A program made the position numbers and the translations under genes. Below the pieces are notes generated by a model. That model ran no database searches. It was given only the letters and a program-made list of their open reading frames with translations, and had not been told where the DNA came from. This document shows, in pieces, positions 25,601 through 36,790 of a stretch of 64,000 nt of DNA. The DNA comes from Dryas octopetala (lineage: Eukaryota; Streptophyta; Magnoliopsida; Rosales; Rosaceae): NCBI GenBank assembly GCA_963921425.1, contig OY992832.1, positions 20,000,835 through 20,064,834 of the forward strand, written 5' to 3'. Each line of letters starts with the position of its first letter. Positions within the stretch are counted from its first letter, which is position 1.

Positions 25601-26094
25601 GTTTTCTGTTCGATTGGTTGTTAAGTTTCTACTTGGACTTTGCTGACATGGATTTTTTATTAACGTGGCAAATTCTTCCCTGCCAAAACCATGACACGTT
25701 GCCACCTACCTGTGACGCTGCCTATCATTCTTCTCTCCTAATTGAACGCTAAACTCAAAAGCAACTTCAAAATCAAATCATAACATTTCATACACTAAAA
25801 TCAAAATCAACTGGAAGGACATTATGAATGGTTGTAATATGTTGTTATGTTGACGCTTTTTGTCTATTTTGTAAAGGGTTATAAATTGGTATTTGTGAGG
25901 GGTTATCTAAATCTATGTTTATTATGGAGCTATAAAAATGAGGCTATTTACTGCTCAAAATATATTCTGATTCATTTTGACTTGTTTCACAAATCAAAAT
26001 TAATTTCATGTTTAGAATAGAACCAAGAGCCAACTATTGAAGAAAACATGATATTACGAAGTAGCTGAGACTTGAGAATTTCACTTTCTTTCTA

Positions 26095-26235
26095 ATGGAC
26101 CTGAATCCCCTGCCTTGCTGGAAAGCAAGTGATGTAGAACAAATGGCAGAACGGTTCATGCAACAACTCGACCGCCAGAAGGCCAAGAAAAGAAACAAGC
26201 TTCAGCCAGGCCCAGTGTCAGAAATGAGCCCATGA
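26095..26235 (+). other. short coding-like ORF, 46 aa, unknown
   Basis: ATG at 26095, TGA at 26233-26235. The product is polar and basic in its second half (it includes EQMAERFMQQLDRQKAKKRN), looking like an amphipathic helix followed by a basic patch. Composition is coding-like, but there is no recognised family, splice partner or conserved context. It may be an exon scrap left by a transposon. Confidence 0.25.
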
Positions 26236-26544
26236 TATACCGATTTGAAGGGCTTATTTTGGCCAAATTCCTTCGTTTAGGGCTTCTAATAAGCAATTTA
26301 GTGTTTTTGAATAAGTTTCTTAAATTGCACTTTATTTCCATTTTTATTTCCGTTTTGAATTTCGAACGTCTAGGGTTCTGAACGTATTTAAACAACCTTT
26401 TTGGTTGTTTGTAACATTCATTATTATTATTTTCAATCAGAAAACCTTGAGATTTCTCTGATTTCTCTGGTGGATTCCAGATTCTTTCTTAGGGTTAACG
26501 CTGGTTTTCCCTAATCTCTTTTAATTGCGTGTTACGCTGCGTTA

Positions 26545-26657
26545 GCAAGGCTGGTACCAGGCTCAAATCTGAATCTTTTAAACAATCTCTCTCTCCCTAT
26601 TCTTTCTCTCTCTACTTTGTCTTCAAAGGCTCAGATTTGAACCTGGTACCAGCCTCG
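26545..26657. repeat. inverted repeat (hairpin), about 33-bp arms
   Basis: The left arm 26545-26577 (GCAAGGCTGGTACCAGGCTC and onward) pairs with the right arm 26625-26657 (ending GGTACCAGCCTCGC), with a pyrimidine-rich loop of about 47 bases. Only a few mismatches. Confidence 0.85.
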
Positions 26658-27085
26658 CAGAGAAGTAAGGTAGAGGATCCAGTTCCCTTTCTTATACATT
26701 AAGGCTTTACTACCATTTAGCATCCAAAAACTATCATAAGATCAACCCTAATGCGAGGGGTTCAATTGCAAGATTTTCAACTTTGGTAAAAATGAGGTCC
26801 TTAATGCAAGTTGCAATTGAAAGTTTAACTTGTTAAACTTACACCTGACAAAAACACACACAACCCGATAACACAACACGACACAGAAATTTAAGGGTTT
26901 GGGTTCGAGGTTATAAGGTCAAGTTGATATTAGTGTCACCTGTTAGTGACCCATTAAGATAACGGGTCAGGTTGAGTCAATTCGTAGTTACCCGTTTCAC
27001 CCGTTAAAAGAAGGGCATTTTAGTAATTATATTAAAACCATATCATACACGCTACCACATGTAATCACATTCACACACCCACACC

Positions 27086-27561
27086 CAAGGAATGAAATTT
27101 CGAAATTTTCGGCGAAATTTCGCCGAAAATTTCGTTTTTTTGGGTCACCGAAATTTTATCACATACCCAATTGTTTTCGGTAATTATTTCGGCGAAATTT
27201 CGGCGAAATTGGCGAAATTTCGCCGAAATTTGGGGGCTGGTTTCGGGAAAATGGCAAAATCTTCGATCCGGCGCCGTGCGGGGTCGTCGGAGCCAGGGAA
27301 GCACATGGGCAGACTCACCGTGACGAGAGGAAGACAACCCAGGTGATGGGAGGTCGCGTCGTCGCCGGAAAAGTGAGATCGCCGCCGGAGCTCCAAGGAT
27401 CGGCCTCAGCTGGTTGGCGACTCGGGGGAGGTTTCTGGGCTGCGCCGCCACCAGGGGGAGGAAGAAGGATGAACGGCGACGAGATCTGGGCCGGTCCCGT
27501 TGCCAGCCATGGCTGGACGCGCCGCCACGCGCCGGTGGCAGGCGCGGCGAAGGTGAGGCAC

Positions 27562-27619
<58 letters not shown>

Positions 27620-28558
27620 CAGGAGAGAGGAGAGAGAAAGGGATAAAAATCTGATTTTTGGGTTTTAAAACCCCTTTTGTAAAAATTACAAAATTGCCCT
27701 TTACTTCAAATGTCCGTAACTTTCAAACCATAACTCCGATCGACGCGTGCTACGTGTCTACGAACTCGTGAACTCGAGACCTATCCAACGTGCCCAAAGT
27801 CCGAATCAAAAGTCCACTAAATTTAAAAGTTAACTTTGGGTCAAGCCTAATTTAAAACAAAAATAATTAAATAATTAAAATTAAATTAAAACCTTTTTAA
27901 ATTCCAAATAAATTCTCAAAATCCTTAAAATAAATTCTCAAAATATTTAAAATAATTATTTGGAAAATACAGGGTCTCACAGAAAAGGGGCTGGGAGGGG
28001 CTGGGTGAGGGGGGGTGTGTCGGGGATGGACTGGGTTGGGGGGAGAGAGGCAGGGGCTGGTGCTTGGTGGGGAAGAATACCCTAAAGGGCCTAAATCATA
28101 ATATCTTATACCATATGGTCCATATCTTAAAGAACATACAGTATATAGAGTTTAGTGCATAGATTATAGAGTATAAAGAGTATTAGAATATATAGAGTAT
28201 ATAGGGTTTAGTATTAGGGTTAGTGTATAAATTATAGAGTATAAAGAATATACTGATTTCATTATTCATTATACTAATTTTGTTTAACAGTTTTTGCCTC
28301 CAACGCGCATTATATTCATCTTATATCACATGAAACCTATTATATAATTTGGTTTCTTCAATGTTTTTTATTAATATAGTAGATAATATGTTAAATAAAC
28401 ATATGGTCAAGTTTCATTCAAAATTTCCATATTTTGATAACAATTTCCGTCGTTTTTATCTAATTTTATCGAAATCGAAATTTTAATCGAAATTTCCACG
28501 AAAATTTCCGTCGAAATTTCCATCGAAAATTTCCTCGAAACCGAAATTTTACTCCTTG
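27086..28558. mobile_element. nested hAT-type element
   Basis: Starts CAAGGAATGAAATTTCG and ends CGAAATTTTACTCCTTG. A perfect 8-bp duplication CCCACACC lies at 27078-27085 and 28559-28566. Both arms are built of GAAATTTCG-type short palindromes. The interior 27250-27640 is GC-rich, followed by a GA microsatellite and a G-rich stretch near 27980-28070. Frames here are repeat-derived or unrecognised. Confidence 0.88.
27564..27617. repeat. (GA)n microsatellite inside the nested hAT
   Basis: About 27 GA units. It produces the RERERE-type frames on the plus strand. Confidence 0.95.
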
Positions 28559-29739
28559 CCCACACCCTAACCTAATAAAAAAATGTGATTCATTTCACTC
28601 CCAAAACTAAAACTGTACCTCCACCTCTCTGGCTTTCTCTCGGGCTCCCATCTCTATTGATCGTCTATCTCAGTCTTTTCTCTCCATCGATCGTCTCTCT
28701 CTTCTCCATCGTCTCTCCTCTGCATCGCCACTCTCGGTCTCTCCTCTCCATTGTGTCTCTCGGTCTCTCATCTTCATCGATCATCTATCACTTCTTCTTT
28801 TATTTAATGAAATCTTATTAAAATAATTATATTTTTGTTTAAAAACTATATTATGTTTTTTTTCGAGTGAAATGGGTCAGGTCAGTTATACCCGATAATT
28901 TTCGGGTCGTGTTCAATTTGGGGTTATTAGCACCCGAACGTTATCGGGTCGTGTTGAGTGAACCCGTTAGCACTAACAGGTTATGTTAGGTTTGGCCTAA
29001 ACTCGTAAAACACGACCCGTTTGTCAGGTCTAGTTGAATTGAATTGGTTCACAAGGCAGGAAGGACTCACACATGGAAAAAGAAGACGCAGACAGCTGCC
29101 ACATCAGCGTCTCCATGTCAGCGTCCCCACTTATTTTCTGATTTTTCCATTTTTCTAACATTTTTCAACTTCTAAGATTTTCTAAAAATAGTTCAAAAAT
29201 TCGAAAAGTGTCTTGTAAAATCTTATGAACTCGTGTCAGTGAGTTATTTTCTCATAAAGTCTTAAAATTAATTTTGAACTTCTAAAATATTTATCTAAAC
29301 ATTGGAAAGTACAAAACATGCAATTGAACCGCAACCACCATTAGGCTTGTATTGAGCTTAATTTATAATATATTTTATATCCATAATTCATACCTTTTAA
29401 TCCTTATTTTTTAGCTTTTTTAGTATTTTATTTTTTATTTTAAATGGTTAGTTAAATATTGGGTAATATTAATTTCTATCGTATTTCATAGCTTAATTAG
29501 GTTTAATTTTATTTTATTTAGATTAAAATAATTTCATAAATTTTATTAATCAGTGTTGTATTTTTTATTGTAGGAGTTTAATTTAAAAAACCCAAAAAGA
29601 AATATCAAAGTTCAGCCCAAAAGAAGAAAAAAGAATAAATGAAGAAACAACCTAGCCCAATGTTGGAGCCTTGGAAGAAGAAAGAAAGAAGAAGAAAGCG
29701 AAAGCCTGAAGCCGGGAACCCGGCCCACTTTGCTGGAAG

Positions 29740-29946
29740 CTAAAGAGTCACAAAAAGCCTAACCCGCCTCTTGGGAGGCGAACCGTCACAAAGGCAAGAA
29801 TCTATTATTGATTTATCGGTCACCACAAACCGTCTCTTATCACATACTCTAACACCAAATCTCATTGCCAACGCATAATCTCTGTAAAACTTCTCTACTT
29901 CTTCCAGTGTCTTAAATTCGGTACCTACAAGGTCATTTTCAGTTAA
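29740..29946 (-). pseudogene. FAR1 DNA-binding-domain fragment (FAR1-related sequence)
   Basis: Read on the minus strand, an open stretch of about 68 codons is bounded by in-frame stops (TAG on both sides). Its middle matches the start of the FAR1 domain: an F-x-T-x-EEVEKFY-x-DYA-x-AMRFGVRV pattern followed by DKRRFVVTDK. FAR1/FHY3 proteins are DNA-binding regulators derived from Mutator transposases. Only the N-terminal half of the zinc-binding domain is present; the later Cys/His residues and the transposase core are missing. So it is a fragment or a dead gene. The AT-rich sequence to its right (about 29950-30900), with two tandem duplications, may be its former 5' region. Confidence 0.55.
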
Positions 29947-30359
29947 CTACTCATAACTTATTCCGTTATGTTGCAAAATAACACCCTACCGAGACATGTT
30001 ACGATTTGGGGTTGGAGGGGGGGAACATTCTAAGCTCAATGTGGTGTAGCAGTTGAAGCAAATTTGTCACCAACGGTACACATGTCTCCCTCATGCAAAA
30101 TAGAGCTATTTAATTGTAAGTAAACGTAATTCATGAACTGTCAATTCACACGCAATTATGTACAGACAAAAGAACAATTGTATTCTTAGATTAGTCAATA
30201 CAACCTATTGTTTGCCAATTAGGTTTGAACATGTAATCACGAATTACATTTTGCACAACTAACAATCTAAAAAATAGCAATTCCAGTCTCAAGCCAAATC
30301 CCCAAACAAAATACTACCCATAATTGTAAACCCTACCAAATTCCGCCCAAACACTCAAT

Positions 30360-30627
30360 CGAACTAATCCCTAAAACTACCCAGATAATCCTAAACCCGA
30401 ATACCAATTTCAGGTCAAATTCTCAAACTAAATGGGAAAACGTCAAGAGCGTACCAAACCCAAATTGTGAAATCCCTAAATTCATACCTTGAAATCAAAC
30501 TATTAACAAAACTACCTACATGATCCTAAACCCGAATACCAATTTTAAGCAAAATCCTCAAACTAAATGGGAACGTCAAAACCCTACCAAACCTAAACTG
30601 CGAAATTCCTAAATCCATACCTTGAAG
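30360..30627. repeat. 134-bp tandem duplication
   Basis: Two copies offset by 134 bp share AAAACTACC, AATCCTAAACCCGAATACCA, CTCAAACTAAATGGGAA, ACGTCAA and CATACCTTGAA blocks. Confidence 0.85.
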
Positions 30628-30749
30628 TGTAGGCAATGGATGAGAACTTCTTTAAAATTGAAATAGGGAGAGAACGTCGTTGATACCTTGAAGTGTAGGC
30701 GATGGGTGAGAACTTTTCATAATTGAAATGGGGAGAGAACGTCGCTGAT
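30619..30749. repeat. 65-bp tandem duplication
   Basis: Units 30619-30684 and 30685-30749 both start TACCTTGAAGTGTAGGC and end AGAGAACGTCG-TGA. Adjacent to the 134-bp duplication. No gene is recognised between here and 31537. Confidence 0.88.
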
Positions 30750-31537
30750 GGGTTTCTTCAGAAAAAAAAATAAAAATATGGGATTTGGGATCACTGATGG
30801 ATGAACTCTGTTATGGGATTTCAACTCAAAGCAGGGGAAGGAGATGAGAACGTTGGAGGGAGAAAGGCTATGGTTTCAGCAGGTTACAACATTTCTCTCT
30901 CCTCTAACTTACTTTCTCTCTCATCCAATTAAGGAGATAGGCTACCGATTCAGGCGTCATTTTTTTTTTTTTATCATTAGATCTAAAACATTACATTTAA
31001 CGATTAAGAAAGCGCAGGCATACAATAACTGCAGTCATTGTACTTAGAATTTTCGCAATAACATTGAGGTAGATTGCATTATTAATTTGTAGATTGTATG
31101 GCAGCCTCTCTCATTGCATGACCTTTATGCTAAGTACAATATTAGTAAGACTAAGAAATAAGTAAATGGTAGTCAAAAATGAGGAATTTTACAAATACTC
31201 GTGTGAGTTTTCTGGTTGAACTATATTAAATTTTGATGTTATGACAAATTTAGTTATAATCATTTGGATTATCCTTACCTTTTCTATCATAAAAATCATA
31301 CATTTACAAGAGATAATCGACTGCATTGGTAGAAGATATGACATTGATCAGCGTTAATGAACTAACAAGCATATGTAAAAGTCCAATTTAGCACATAATG
31401 TTCCACATTATTAAATCTTTTGATTAATATACGTATGAGGAAATACTATAGCAACTTCTTATTAATATGCTCGATCTCAATCTTCATTGAGAAAGTTTAG
31501 AACTAAGATGTAGGTTTTGTTTGGATAATTTAATTAA

Positions 31538-32055
31538 GGCTTAATTACAAATGCACCCACAAACTATAGGAAGTATATTTTAGATTGGTCCACAAACAAA
31601 AAAATATTTCAAATTAATACACTAACTAATAGAAAGTTACAAAATAGTATATACGTTACAAATTCCGTCAAGAAAGACGGTTAAATGCCACTTTGGACAA
31701 CGATGACGTGAATTTTTTTAATGATGTAGACACCAAATTTGCTTTACATGGATTTATAATGTCATATTGATAAAAAAAAATTTAAAGAGAAAACTACAAA
31801 AACTTTTAATCCCTTAAAAATAAAATAAAATATGATCATTAATCCATGTAGTGTAAATTTAATGTTTTCATTATTCAAAAAATTCGTGTTAACACTGTCT
31901 ATACTAGCATTTAACGCCCTTACTGACGGAATTTGTAACGTATGTGCTATTTTGTAACTTTATATTTGTTCGTGTACTAATTTGAAATATTTTTTTGTTC
32001 ATGGACCAATCTGAAATACCCCTCATAGTTGGTGAGTGCATTTTGTAATTGAGCC
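31538..32055. mobile_element. Mutator-like MITE
   Basis: Starts GGCTTAATTACAAATGCAC and ends GTGCATTTTGTAATTGAGCC. Perfect 9-bp target duplication TTTAATTAA at 31529-31537 and 32056-32064. Arms of about 170 bp share GATTGGTCCA, AAATATTT and GACGGAATTTGTAACGT blocks in inverted order. No coding capacity. Confidence 0.92.
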
Positions 32056-32093
32056 TTTAATTAAATAATTAAATAGCCTCTTTTGATATCACT

Positions 32094-32757
32094 TAAGCTT
32101 TTTTGACCCCTCTCCCAAAATTAAGCTTTTCTAACCTTTTTTTGTGTGAAATGTCCATAATGCTTTTTATATAAAACCTTTTTTTTTTTTTTTACTGTAG
32201 CTTTTTTTTTTTTTTTTTTTTTCCTTCTTTCCTTCCCTCTGCTAGCCCCGCCCCCAACCTCCAGAATCCATCGCGCTCGCACCTCCCTCCCTCCCTCCCT
32301 CCCACACCCAGAACCACCACATCCACTGCTGGGCCGCCCCCTCATATGATGAACCCAAGAAGATGAGCATGACCAACCTCCCAACAGAAATGCACGACTG
32401 AAAAATTCTAACTGAAATGAGCACATAAAAATGTGAGAGAAAGAGAGAGAGAGAAAGAAAGATGGATCTCAAAACCAGATATGGATTCAATGAACAAGAA
32501 GAAGAAGATGCAAAAGTTACGGTGAAATTTTCAATTGACAATGTAGAATTTTCGGTCAACATGGTGGTGCTCTAGTTAGCACCTAATGGACAGTGCAGTC
32601 GACACATGAAAAAAAAAAAAAAAAAAACTTGGTAGACTTTTTGGTTTATTGGTGGAATTTTCGGTCTATAAAGTATATATATATAGGGGTATTTTGGTCA
32701 CAAAAAATACAAAAAAGCTATAAAAGTAATTTTGGGCCAACGAGGTCAAAAAAGCTT
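32094..32757. mobile_element. inverted-repeat element abutting a Harbinger insertion
   Basis: The left end TAAGCTTTTTTGACC pairs with the right end GGTCAAAAAAGCTTA. Further pairs include CCCAAAATTA with TAATTTTGGG. The interior has T runs, a CCCT repeat near 32281-32303 and frames I do not recognise. Its right end coincides with the TTA target of the next element. If that element is removed, the flanks ATATCACTT and ATATTCATT are partly alike. Confidence 0.65.
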
Positions 32758-32758
32758 A

Positions 32759-33613
32759 GGGTGCATTTGGTAACGTTTTACAAAACGGTTTTTCATTTTA
32801 CAAATTCAAAAAATGACAAAAATGTGTTTGGTTGCCGTATTGAAAAAACCATTTTTGAAAAACACAAAATAGAATTTCTAGTTTACAGTGTAAATTCAGA
32901 AAACGACTAAATGATATTTTTAGTGAATTTAGAAAACATAAAGAACACGAATACAAATAAAAAAATTTACAACTAAAAAAAAAATGAAAAAATGAAAAAA
33001 CATGTGATATGCACCTCCTCCCTACCTAACCAGACCCACCTCCAGCGGCAGTCCTACCTCACACCGCTGCCCACCTCACGCATCTCTCTTCATCTCTCCT
33101 ATATTCCTCTATTTCTTTTTCTCTCTCTCTCTACTCATCTCTCAAAATATATACTTTGTAATCCCTCTATAGTTTTCAATTCTCGCTCCAATAAACGGAT
33201 CAAGACTCCCCGTAACATCCATAACAGGAAGCTCACAAGCCTTAACAACCCTTACATAGAGAAAATACATATGTTCAATTAGATCATAGGTGTTTGCAGT
33301 CTTGTCTCCATTAATAATACAGTCACCAACAACTCTTCCACCTCCATGGTAGTTGCGTTGGCCGAAGTGGGTTGGGTTTTATGAAATTGGTTAATAATAA
33401 TTTATAATTAATTTTTTGTGAATATAATTATTTGGTTGTAATAATTAGTTAATATCAAATTTGTTTTCATTATTTTTGTTTTATATAATTGTTTTTTTAA
33501 TTACGCTACCAGATGCCTTCTCATATTTTGAGAATGCAAAATTTAATTTGTCATTTTCATTTTACAATATAGTTTTTTAAAAATTGTTTTGTAAAACGTT
33601 ACCAGACGGGCCC
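32759..33613. mobile_element. PIF/Harbinger-like non-autonomous element
   Basis: The left end GGGTGCATTTGGTAACGTTT and the right end (read inward) GGGCCCGTCTGGTAACGTTT are inverted repeats. Both are flanked by TTA (32756-32758 and 33614-33616), the target preferred by PIF/Harbinger transposons. The interior has no transposase; the 96-codon frame at 32992-33282 shows no domain. Confidence 0.8.
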
Positions 33614-34030
33614 TTAATATTCATTAAAATGAGCTATTCAATTAAATTACTCTATTTGTTTTTGCAGGTTTCATGACAGTATTATTGGATATGAGTTCAT
33701 TTTTGATGAATCAAAAGACATTCAATTAGACAAAGTGATATTGAATTTACCAAATCTAAAAAATCAGACAAAGTAAAACAAAGGATTTCTTGAACTTGTA
33801 AATAAATGCATCATGAGATCTTAATAAATAAATATATATATTATGGTCCCTTACTTATTTTGGGGTTTGAATTATATTTTAAATAGAGATATGATTGTCT
33901 TATTCTTATAGGTTCATGAAGACATCATATGTCAATAAGTTCTAGTGATGATGTTGAACACTCTTCGTGACACAATTTTCATTAGGTGTACCCTTTTGTT
34001 TATGTTGTTTATTGTAGCTAATATGATATA

Positions 34031-34400
34031 GGCCTCATTTTGGATTACGGTGGAGGACTCAAAAGCTGTTATGAATAATAATTCTCAATCACCTAAAACA
34101 GTTTTGGTGTTTGGTAAACAAATTAAAAACTGTTTTTCCCCACAATTCTCAACTCCTCATAGTAAAAACAGAAAGCAGGTTTCTACATGCTTTTGAAAAC
34201 TGCTGTGAATCACAACAACAATTTTTAGTAATTATACACAGCAACAACACTTTTATATTAATATTTATCAAACACTTTGATACTGTTTTTTACACTCACA
34301 GCACTTTTAAAAACATAGTTTATCAAACACTCAATTGTTTTACTTTACAGCTGACTTTACTTCACAGTTGTTTTTTCTCACAGTAATACCAAACTGGTCC
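34031..34400. mobile_element. Tourist/Harbinger-like MITE
   Basis: The left end GGCCTCATTTTGGATTAC and right end (read inward) GGACCAGTTTGGTATTAC are inverted repeats, flanked by ATA on both sides (34028-34030 and 34401-34403). TTTGGTAAAC on the left is mirrored by GTTTATCAAACA on the right. Confidence 0.65.
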
Positions 34401-34545
34401 ATAGTGTTTCACAATAAAAGTTACATGCACGAATCTATTGTCAAGAATCAATCATATTTATTATTGACAATTTGTTCATTAGGGTTTGATAGATAAATCA
34501 ACCAATTGCCAACAATTAAGAGTTTAATGTTACTGAATTCCATTG

Positions 34546-34739
34546 GGTTGACTCCATTACTCATGTCTAGCTTGTGGGGCTAATGGAGTGGCTCATCGCT
34601 TAGCTAGAGTTGATATGTTTCTTTATAATTTATGTGTCTAGATTGAGGAGCCTCATAACATTATTTAGGACGCCCTTTTTGTTAATTTTATAGCAATTTT
34701 TAAAGTTTAATGAATCTTCATTTCATTTATAAAAAAACA
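34546..34739 (+). mobile_element. 5'-truncated LINE fragment with target duplication
   Basis: The plus-strand frame reads ANGVAHRLARVDM and later IEEPHNII. This is the usual end of the plant LINE RNase-H-like domain, here broken by a stop codon. An A-rich end follows at 34731-34740. A long imperfect target duplication flanks it: AATGTTACTGAATTCCATTG (34526-34545) and AATGTTACTAAATTCAATG (34740-34758). Confidence 0.75.
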
Positions 34740-35669
34740 AATGTTACTAAATTCAATGTGTCGAAGTTACGAAACTTGAGAGACTTTAGGAACATGTCAA
34801 GGGAAAATTTCAATTCTCTTTAATGGATTGCAACTTAATTTTTTATAATTATTTTGAATAGTAAGTTGCTTTGTTTTGTTTTCATCATCCAAACAAACAT
34901 TAATTTTATCACTTACAAAAGTTAATTGAGCAATATGACAAAACGACTGTAAACAAACTTGTATGCTGAGAGAAAAGATGAATGAGAGTACTAAAAGTCT
35001 AGAAATGTGATATGGACATTTTTTTTGGGATGTAATTGTTGCAAGTATTATTGGATATGACCATTTACAATGAACCAGAAATTAACATGTACATTGTACG
35101 TATTGAGACAATTCATTTTAGCAAATAATAGACAAAGAGATGTTGGATTTATAAAGTTCATTTTGACTAATTCTTTTATCAAACTTCAAAATTAATGATA
35201 TTCAATATGTAGAACTGCATATATATATATATATAAGAATAGCAATAACGTTTTTAGGCATAAAAAAAAAAAAAAAACCTAAAAGAGAAAGAGGCCATGT
35301 TTCCTAAGCTAAAAAAGAAAATTTCAATGCTGAGAAAAGTTGCATAGAGAATTCGAGCGTTTAAAATCTCTAAAAATCTTGAATATAACCTAGGGAAGAA
35401 TACTAGCAATAACCTTAATGGTAACATCTTTACATTATCTAATCAACTTACTCTTATTTCCTACTACTTCTTTAAATATCTAATCAACATTCTATTACTT
35501 TCTACCACCTTTATTAAAATCCAATCAATCTCCTCTTACTTAAATGACTTCTCAATGAATTAATCATCTCTTGAGAAAATGAGAGAGCTAACATGGGAAA
35601 ATGTTGGAAATATTTTGGATGTTGGAAATGTTTGGGTGTCACATGTCAACAGCAATATTCAAAATCAAA

Positions 35670-35810
35670 TGGGCTATAGTCTATAGGCCACCTCTAAAGT
35701 ACGTGGATCAGGCCCAATATAAATTTTGCAGACTAATCCCCCATAAAAAGAAAAAAAAAATGGAATTCCTTTAGAAGGGTTTTGGCCTTTGCGTTTCTCT
35801 GTTAAACCCT
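35670..35810 (+). promoter_or_regulatory. RLP24 promoter: site II elements and telo-box-like motif
   Basis: TGGGCT at 35670-35675 and GGCCCA at 35711-35716 match the site II class (TGGGCC/T) that drives ribosomal and other growth-linked plant genes. AAACCCT at 35804-35810 resembles a telo-box. The spacing about 60-160 bp before a likely 5' leader supports a real promoter. Transcription start is not proved. Confidence 0.5.
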
Positions 35811-35868
35811 CGAGGCACCGCCTGGTCCGCCTCATCAAAGCGAGCCATTAGCAATAGCTCACATCTGG

Positions 35869-35873
<5 letters not shown>

Positions 35874-35922
<49 letters not shown>
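35874..35922. repeat. (CT)n microsatellite at the start of the RLP24 leader intron
   Basis: About 24 CT units directly after a good splice donor (ACATCTGG then gtaagc, donor at 35869). An acceptor at 36761-36763 (TTTTTCTCAG region) would place this repeat just inside a 5' UTR intron of about 0.9 kb ending 27 bases before the start codon. Confidence 0.75.
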
Positions 35923-35926
<4 letters not shown>

Positions 35927-36790
35927 GGGTTTTGAACTTTGCTCAGGTTGATGAGAGATTGATGTTTATTAGAATAAGTGTTACCTGAGTAATTTAATTT
36001 TTTTTTTTCTGGGGTTTTTCTTTATTTTAATTTGTTTTTGAATAGCGCCAGTCGTTGAATGCTGCAGGATGTAGCAAACTGTTGAAGATATTTTCATCTT
36101 TGATTTCTTGAAAGTAGGTATAAGTCTATATTAGTTCATAAGCAAACGAAGGAGACCAAAAGAAAATGAAAGTTTGAGCCTTTTCTGTTAGTGCAATGTG
36201 GTTTTCAAAGAGTGAAACCTCACTCCTACTAATCAAAGGCCCAATCGATAATAACTTTTTTTTTTTCCCTGGGTAATTCATAGACATCTCAAGGAAATTT
36301 AATTCATTTATAGTGGAGGGTCTCACTAGTAATCGGTCTAGTTTATATTTGGGAATTTTATTTTTTTTCCCCACCATCTGCTCTGTGCATGTGAACCACT
36401 GGTTATCTTGTTGATCCCTAATGCTAACTTTCAGTAGTTGTAGGACTGTAGGGACATAATATTTAGAGCTACTATTGGGATTTGAGAATGTGTGCTCTTT
36501 TGATAAGTATGGATCTACTACCTGTTAGATTAACATGAATGGAGTATATTATTGTGATACTGCTTAGGAGAATCATTATAGTCATTTATGCCATAATTGA
36601 TATATGGGTTTGAATAAAAACTAAATGGGATGCAATTACTCTTCTGGTAATTAATTATAAGTGAGAACCATGGTTAGTTGTGAATTATTTCAGTTAGATA
36701 TTTTCTTTTAATTTATGTGGGTACTAATTTTTGATGAGGTTGTGTCGTTTGGCTTTTTCTCAGAAAAGTGTTATATAATCAAAGGACACA

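Larger units (their letters stand above)
25611..26842. other. intergenic DNA with a hairpin and a short open frame
   Basis: Apart from the small frame at 26095-26235 and the inverted repeat at 26545-26657, I see no gene. The 26250-26540 stretch has a TATTTAAA-type box and pyrimidine-rich sequence resembling an LTR or promoter, but without ends that can be proved. Confidence 0.4.
26843..29029. mobile_element. hAT-like element hosting a nested insertion
   Basis: The left end ACCTGACAAAAACACACACA and right end (read inward) ACCTGACAAACGGGTCGTGT are inverted. Subterminal blocks such as CCCGATAA-C, GGGTCAGGT and CCCGTTAGC are shared by both arms. It is interrupted by the complete hAT at 27086-28558. 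I could not find a clear target duplication at the outer ends. Confidence 0.7.

Noticed and set aside
26213..26546. Possible solo LTR (TGTCAG start, TATTTAAA box, pyrimidine-rich end)
   Set aside because: No matching second LTR, no 5-bp target duplication and no convincing primer-binding site; kept only as spacer.
27092..27668. Plus- and minus-strand frames in the nested hAT
   Set aside because: Derived from GAAATTTCG repeats and the GA microsatellite; no transposase signature such as a zinc finger or hATC motif.
32992..33282. 96-codon frame inside the Harbinger-like element
   Set aside because: No DDE or Myb-like features. The element appears non-autonomous.
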